NCBI GenBank assembly: GCA_022393335.1
Contig: JAJEKB010021859.1
Coordinates: 18,522-82,521, forward strand
DNA: 64,000 nt
Source of the DNA: Macrotrachela quadricornifera
Lineage: Eukaryota; Rotifera; Eurotatoria; Philodinida; Philodinidae
Direction: 5' to 3'
Numbering within the stretch: position 1 is the stretch's first letter; each line of letters opens with the position of its first letter. The translations under genes were made by a program, and so were the position numbers. Below the pieces are notes generated by a model, which made no database searches, was not told the DNA's origin, and saw only the letters and a program-made list of their open reading frames with translations. Of the stretch, positions 57,692 to 64,000 are shown in pieces.

Positions 57692-59601
57692 TTATACTGA
57701 ATATAAAGTACATATCTCCGATGTATCGAGTTGCCGATTATATATACGTAATTCATCAATACTACCTATAAATGATCCATTACTGATTGGTGTTAATACA
57801 CAACTATTACCAGCTAATAATCGATTAGCAATAGTAATATAAACAGGTTGATTCGGTGCATTATTTGTATGAACTATTGTAGATGATGTATTAAATAATT
57901 TGTTAATAAATAAATGAATACCACTATTTACAGTGTAGGTTTGAACAATATGTGTCCAGACATTCAATGTAAGCATGGGACTGTAAGCAATTAAATCTCC
58001 AATTTTAGCAATAAGTTGACCTATTTGATTAAAACCAAGTAAAGTATTACACCAACCATCACCAGTAGATTGAGTAGAAAGATGAATTAAAGTACCTGTA
58101 AGACTTAATGGTTTTATCCAAAATGAAATTGTAAATGATTGATTACTATTTCCCAAAGCTGTAAAACCAGATGCTTGAAAATAGGCATTTGATGAATTAA
58201 ACTGAAAAGCATTATTTACTCGTCCACTTACAATTATTTGCTTATTAGCTAAGCCATGTAATAGATTAGGACTTGAATCAAATGTTGAACCACAATCAAA
58301 TGAATAATAAGCAATAAGACTTGCATCATCTAAGATTTCTTTTGCTGTTTTGGCACGATATGTAATTGATACATGATCAATATAACCAAAAAAATAATTA
58401 TTAAATATTGGTATTCCACCTATAGCAGCATTACCTGATTGACCAAGATAGATATGTTCAGCTGATGGATCTAATATATTTAGATTTTCTAATAATCCAT
58501 TTAAATAAATAAGTTGATTACGACGATCATAATCATAAACAAAAGCAACATGATACCATTGATTATCAACAAGTATAGTAGAACCTCTTACATCATCAGC
58601 AAAAAATCCCATATGTAAAGTAATAGTATTTGCAATTCCATAATGAAGACATTCTGCATTTAATATAGGGTTATCACATTCACTAAATAGATTCATTAAA
58701 GAATTGGTAAGATTCGTAATATAAAACCATAATTCAATAGTAAAACTTCGTCGATAAAAATCAATATGTGGTAATAAAACACAAACATTAACATCTCCTT
58801 TCATTGCTTGACCAATGTATCCAGTTACAAATGATGCATTTCCCATTAATGTTCCATTATATATATTCATTAAATCTTGTGCATTTCCATCTAATGGCCA
58901 AAGTCCTGTTAGAGTTTGATCATTAAAAACTAAACTTGAACATGTTGATTGAACTATCATAACAAACAAACAAAAAAAAAAGAGTTCATACATCATTATT
59001 ACATAAAAATCTTACCACAAAATGTACTATTCCAATAGGTTGTTGAATTACATAGACATTTTCCACATGTTGAACAATAAAGACCAATATCTTGTCGACA
59101 TGCTTCATTCATACTACATGATTCTTCATAATAAACTTGATTTAAACACATTGATCCATTCCAATATGTACCTTTTGAACATTGCCAAAATTTGTTAATA
59201 CATATTAAATAACGATCAAATGAAGGTATTTCAGGATCACATGGTTGATTGTAAGAATTATAGAATGATGTGTCATAATAAAGACCTGCTACTTGTGATG
59301 TAGATGATGATGAAATAATGATAGTACCTGTATTGATTAATCCTTCATAAAGACGACAGATACTAGGTTGATTAATATCACTAACAAATATACGACAAAG
59401 TGGATTTATATTACATTTTTGATAACATGACATAAATGTTGATAAATCTGTATAAGTAGCAATAAGTTCAATTGGATTTGCTGGAAGAAATTCATAACCA
59501 GTTCCTTGTAGCCTTAAAATTGATTGATAATTTTGACTTTGAATAATATTACAGATCGAAAATATTATGAATAGAAGAAAATAGTATTTTGTTGTCGTCA
59601 T
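57692..59601 (-). CDS. Secreted PAN/EGF-like + two LamG-like domain protein (2 exons)
   Basis: The CDS is the complement of 57692-58953 and 59016-59601, 1848 nt, 615 aa. The 62-nt intron (GTAAGATTTTTATG...ATGATAG) joins codon 196 as G|TT, turning two apparently separate frames into one gene (FC|VQSTCSS). Residues 1-22 are a signal peptide. Residues about 30-110 look PAN/apple-like (MSCYQKCNINPLCRIFVSD). Residues 115-196 hold a cysteine-rich EGF-like region (CSKGTYWNGSMC, CSMNEACRQD, CSTCGKCLC). Two concanavalin/LamG-like domains follow. The first has LTGLWPLDGNAQDL ... FTIELWFYI ... WYHVAFVYD. The second has IAYYSFDCGSTFDSSPNLLH ... FTISFWIKPL ... WTHIVQTYT. Each ends with a GSIDELRIYNR-like strand. 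It is likely an extracellular carbohydrate- or matrix-binding protein. The short hydrophobic start at 58996 is intron-derived and not a true N-terminus. Confidence 0.82.
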
Positions 59602-61146
59602 TTTATGTTATAAAAAATAGTTTACATTTAGTAACTTATTTTATCTTAAGGAAAGCTAGAATATTCTATTAGTTTTTGAGTATGAGAGAATGTACTTGAA
59701 ATAAAAATAAATCTTGTATGACGTTTGAGAAATAAATTCAATTAATTTTAAACATAAAAAATACATTTCCGTTTAGTTTAACAACATAAATATAGAATAA
59801 CAACGATGTCAATATTTTTTTCTTTCTTTACATTTGTAATATTTATTATGATCGAAGCGTATCTAAATCATTTAAAACTGCAAAATTTTTTCAGTTAGAA
59901 AAAAAAACAGTCCTCTAAAGGCATTTAGTAAAAAATAGTCAGAAATATCCGCAAAGTTAAAAAAATAACCAAAGTACAAAAGACTCAACTCTCATCATCA
60001 GCTGGTAGATCATCCTGACTATTGTTGTTGCTCTCATCTTCAGTCTAATCCTTTCAGGTGATGATAAAATCCTTGAAAATTAAAACCTCGGTAGTTACTG
60101 CTATCGGTGTTGATCTCGATTCCAGCTTCGAGAAGGATATTTTAGACTTTGTTAGTATTGTTTCGCTTTCGATTCTATTAACTTTTCGTTTTTATGATCC
60201 AGCTTTTGCCTTAATAATTTTTTTCTTCATGATCTCAATTCACTTTCAGTAAAGTTTTTATATGTTAGTCCCACACATTCGTAATCTCAAGATAAGAATA
60301 ATTCTTCACCGTTCTGTTGTACCATTTTTACGATATATTCCATTGAAAACAGTCAAATAAAAATTTTGAATTATAATTATTTTTATAGTGTGAGAATAAA
60401 GATGACAATTAGTTCGTAAAACCGATGAGCAAAATACTTAATTATGTGCTTTACTCACTTTTCTTCTTCAAGTTTATTTTGATAGAAAAAGTATTCAGCT
60501 AGCATATGTGCATTGTTTTTTATGTATTATAGGTCGAATATGAGCTATCAGATTTTTTTTTTGATGATTGAAATGGAAAGCTTCATATTACTGAATAAAT
60601 AATTGGCATATTGAATAGTAATATTACGATCGTGATTCTGTCAAACACGCAGCATATTCTACTATTTACAATTCTTTTTCGTGTAGTCGATGGTATTATT
60701 TAAAGTATTAATGCTCAATTTCATTGCTCTTGTCGGATTTAGTAGAAATTACCATTAAGCCTGGCAGCATTTCAGTACTATCTTAACTTCGAATATTTAC
60801 AAGTGCAGACAAATAATCAGTTCCTTCTCACTTTCTATGATTTATTCTTCATCAATCGTAAATTTTTCAACTTTATCTTCAACAACTAGCAGATGTTTTC
60901 ATAATGAATTCCATTTTAGTGCAACCTCTAGAAACAAGTTTCGATAAATTCTTAAGTACAATTTTTGAACATATCTTTATCTTATGTGTTATCAGAATAT
61001 TTTTCAATGTAAAATTCTACAGAACTAAATAAGTTTAAAAAATATAATCTAAAACTTTCCATCATTGTCTCAGATCATTATATTAAATTTATAAATATTC
61101 ATTTGGGATGAAAAAAGGTTTGTGAACTTTGGAAATTAGTATTCAT
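59602..61146. other. Intergenic with possible ankyrin fragment
   Basis: No intact gene. The start should contain the promoter of the LamG gene. A minus-strand patch at 59988-60170 looks like gene debris (listed separately). The remainder is AT-rich. Confidence 0.45.
59988..60170 (-). pseudogene. Possible ankyrin-repeat gene fragment with acidic tail
   Basis: On the minus strand, NILLEAGIEINTDSSNYRGF (about 60165-60080) resembles an ankyrin repeat end (LLEAGADVN type). After a possible acceptor (GATTAG) comes TEDESNNNSQDDLPADDES and a stop. A stop precedes the ankyrin-like block and no upstream exons are seen, so it would be a truncated remnant. Confidence 0.3.
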
Positions 61147-61664
61147 TTCAAAATATAAGAGCAGTGATCATTTTTCAAATAACTTTTCAATGCTTCAAGC
61201 TACAGAGGCCAAGTTTTTGGTGTTCGAAAGAGCAAGGTGAAAACGTCGATCGGAATAAAATTCATTAAGTGTAGAGATCTTTTATATAGTTGTTTGCAAT
61301 GAGATGTCCATTTTTACGTCTATTTTCATGAGTTTTCGTGACAAATCAACATCAAATTCAAAGTGCCAGGAAAAAGCTGAAGGATAAAACACAAAGATTT
61401 GAAATATTTAGCATAAATACAGAATGATTAAGGATACATTTTGGTCTAACTTGATGTTAATTTGTCACGAAAACTCATGAAAATAGATGAAAAAAAAGAC
61501 ATCTGATTGCAAACAACTATACAAAGGATCTCTAAACTTAATGAATTTTATGTAGATCGATCTTCTCATCATGTTCTTGCGAGCATCAAAAACTCGGTCT
61601 CTGTAGCTTGTACTATTGAACAGTAATTTAAAAAATGGTCACTGCTCTTATATTTTGAAGTAGA
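61147..61664. mobile_element. Fold-back element, ~0.52 kb
   Basis: The left arm (61147-61350) begins TTTCAAAATATAAGAGCAGT. The right arm, in reverse complement (from 61664), begins CTTCAAAATATAAGAGCAGT. Both continue with AAGCTACAGAG, CGAGTTTTTG-type, AAAATTCATTAAGT, ATAGTTGTTTGCAAT and TCATGAGTTTTCGTGACAAA. The centre is about 100 bp. No coding capacity; a non-autonomous element is inferred. Confidence 0.78.
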
Positions 61665-64000
61665 TAATAGAAACTCAACTCGAGTCTTGAAGCGAATATC
61701 AACAGAAATTGTTGTCAAAAAGTGATCGAAAAATCCAATATTTCAGGGCAAGCCCCTATTCTTTTGTTCGATGACCACCTTGAAAATACTATCATTTGAT
61801 AAAGAATTTAATTCTACACTCATCCCAACCATTGAGAAATTTAGTCCAAGTCAGTTAACATATGTCAGCAAAGAATACTCGAATCCACTGTTAACTGCCA
61901 TTAAGTGGCAGCTCTTGGAATTCCATGAAAGCCGGCTAAAATTATCCCATATGAGTGAGCCCAAAGTTTCAAGTTGAAAAAATCTTACATATAATGTTAT
62001 ATGAATTTCGTCCCAAAGAGTTTCGACCCGTAAATTTTCTTATTGAAAATTGAATAGTTCTCATCGTCATTTTCATTTCACATTCGGCTGAAATTTGATC
62101 CTTTCTGAATTTAAATCGACATCAACTTGTAGAATATGGCTAACTTTTCATAAGCATAGGCTCTATTCATGAGATGTGAATATGTCGATCGATATTTAGA
62201 GCTGGGCTGTCAGATTGGAATGTATCAACTCGTTACGAAAAATTTGCAGAACTTTCATAACTAATTTATTTTGCATTCATAAACAAATTGAAAGAATAAT
62301 ATTTTATGAAAGAAAAAGGGTATTCGTAGTGACTACTTTTCCATAAAAATATCTGTTAAACCAGAAGGTGCCGTCCATTCGCAACAACTATAATGTACCT
62401 AAACGCTCTAAACATGCAGTACTATCCTGTATATTAATCATGGGCAACACGCTTATATGTGTCATAGTCATTTCTAAGTATTTACTCTTTCAACATTATC
62501 TGCGTGATTGTACAATTATTCCTTGTTGTAGCTGTTGACTTAAATTGAAGAAACTCAATTGTGTGCCATTATTTCTATGTTATTTTGTTTTGTGGCTCGT
62601 TCAACCTTCTCGCTCTTTACATTTTTCTTAGCTCTTGTTAATTTTGGTTATTATTAGGAAATAAACTCAGAAAAAAAAAGATTAAAGCATGCTTGTAATT
62701 GTCTTCTAGTTCTCTCTCTATGCTCTTGAACTTATCTCGTCATATTTTTTAGTAAAATGTTCACCTCAATATAAAAGTTTTCTAAAATTCTACTACGAAA
62801 CTCTTGTCGGTAGCATCTGTTTAGAGATCATACTAACTGTTCTGATGTTATGATAGTCTTGTAAGATCAAAAGGAAAATTCTGTAAAAGTCTATATGAAA
62901 GTCCTGTTTTTTATGATTTATGCATTTTATCTTGTTACGATAGTCGTATACATATCAGGGTTTTCATAACGTATCGTAACCAGTTGATACCTTTCCTTTC
63001 GAGTAATGTTGAAATTTTATCAATGAGAAACTTTCAGAGTCATATCTCTAGACCATTGATATCATAAAAATCGTTAAAAGTGAGCAAAATAACTAGGTTT
63101 CGGTATACAAAGAAATTTAAAGAGTCGGTGAAGACCGATCGATCCGATTCTAACTATGACTCAAACCCATATTCTATGTGATTTTTATACTTGACTTAGC
63201 ACAGTTCTTCAAAACGAACATCTATCGCTAAATTACAAAATAAGATTCTATTGATCCATTTTTCTGATCAAAATATTTTTGTGTAGTTATCAGAACGAGT
63301 CGTTGTCATGAAACAGGCCAATATAGAATAACATATTGCTGGCATCTCTCATATATAATTTTAAAAAAATTATAATTTCGTTTTCATATGAGAAAAGTGC
63401 GAAATTACTATGCAACACACATACGTATGCAAATATTAGTGAATATTTTTTCATCATAAAACCATGAAACGTAACGAAAAGCAAAAAAAAGAGGAAGAAG
63501 ACTGTAATGACGATATACACGTAAGGACGAAGGCATACATGAAACAAACTGTCTCATTAATGATAATGTCATGCTTCATTAATCACATAAAAAAACGTCT
63601 GTTGGAAAAAACCCACTGATTTTGTTGACGATATATACGCAGCAAAATTACTTGCAAGCACACAAAAAAACAACTCGTACACTCGAAATCGTTTATCACG
63701 TAAGTATATTTAATTTCAAATATTGTTAGACTAGTGACAAATTTAAAGCTGAATGTTAAGGATAGTTATATATAACCAAAACTAGAGCACATAGAAATCA
63801 GCGATTTCAATATTAACAGAGCATCCTTCTAAAACAATTAGAAATATAATCAGATTTAAATTGTTTATGTTTGATCAAAGATTCATGAAAAAAAATTTAA
63901 TATAATCGATTTTTTTTTAGAGTAAATGGCAATATCTTTAAAGAATTTTCTTCGATTTGCATTCATATAATTAATTTTTTTCGTAAATTTCTTATTGATG
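61665..64000. other. Gene-free to window end, promoter-like block near 63.6 kb
   Basis: Short frames (61771-61977, 63290-63547 minus) are unrecognised. At about 63603-63710 a block resembling the one at 30 kb gives GGAAAAAACCCACTGA, a TATA-like GATATATACG and a donor-like CACGTAAGTATA. It may start a plus-strand gene that continues beyond the window. Confidence 0.4.

Noticed and set aside
58954..58996. Signal-peptide-like start of the 434-codon LamG frame as an independent gene
   Set aside because: The hydrophobic stretch is the pyrimidine-rich end of an intron; donor and acceptor join it in frame to the upstream secreted frame.
1..64000. CRISPR arrays, bacterial operons, rRNA genes, spliced-leader copies, telomeric TGTGGG arrays
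   Set aside because: None found by eye on either strand.

Overview
The window looks like nuclear DNA of a small-genome metazoan, most likely a bdelloid rotifer of the Rotaria/Adineta type. This is an inference from four things: strong AT bias, many GT-AG introns of about 50-63 nt, a gene repertoire typical of bdelloid accessory regions (F-box/LRR proteins, mono-ADP-ribosyltransferases, exon-per-repeat LRR proteins, NHL propellers, lineage-specific membrane and secreted proteins), and a dense litter of decayed DNA transposons and fold-back elements. I saw no ribosomal RNA, intact tRNA, CRISPR array or bacterial operon.

Layout. 1.4-2.9 kb (-): a secreted six-bladed NHL protein in five exons, one apparently only 8 nt. 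4.85-5.89 kb (-): a membrane-anchored GT25 glycosyltransferase. 7-10.8 kb: a decayed MULE transposase and a 1.3 kb inverted-repeat element. 16.2-17.6 kb (-): a broken ART-TPR gene whose catalytic ART part is missing. 17.9-19.5 kb: fold-back repeats. 19.7-21.05 kb (+): an intact WWE + ART gene with a second exon beyond its apparent stop. 22.0-23.8 kb (+): an F-box protein. 24-31 kb: repeats and apparently non-coding DNA. 31.3-34.4 kb (+): a four-exon cytochrome P450 with a probable piggyBac relic in one intron. 36.3-37.4 kb (-): a four-exon glutathionyl-hydroquinone reductase. 42.1/44.2-46.1 kb (+): an LRR gene in which each of 14 tandem exons encodes one repeat, just downstream of a mariner-like MITE. 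48.8-49.85 kb: a Tc1/mariner-like element with its TIRs but lacking most of the catalytic core. 51.1-51.8 kb: a palindromic element ending about 45 bp before the start codon of a second F-box gene (51.9-53.7 kb, +). 54.1-59.6 kb: a minus-strand cluster of surface or secreted proteins, made of a broken membrane-protein pseudogene, a Ly6/uPAR-like protein, and a PAN/EGF-like + two-LamG protein. 59.6-64 kb: repeats, a possible ankyrin fragment, and a promoter-like block resembling one at 30 kb.

There is no single pathway here. P450 and glutathionyl-hydroquinone reductase are neighbours that could both serve xenobiotic metabolism. F-box and ART genes suggest protein-modification functions. The 54-59.6 kb group is a set of extracellular-facing genes. 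Several continuous reading frames stop or start inside introns, so I rebuilt gene models from splice signals and reading-frame continuity (NHL, ART, P450, GST, LRR, F-box 2, LamG).
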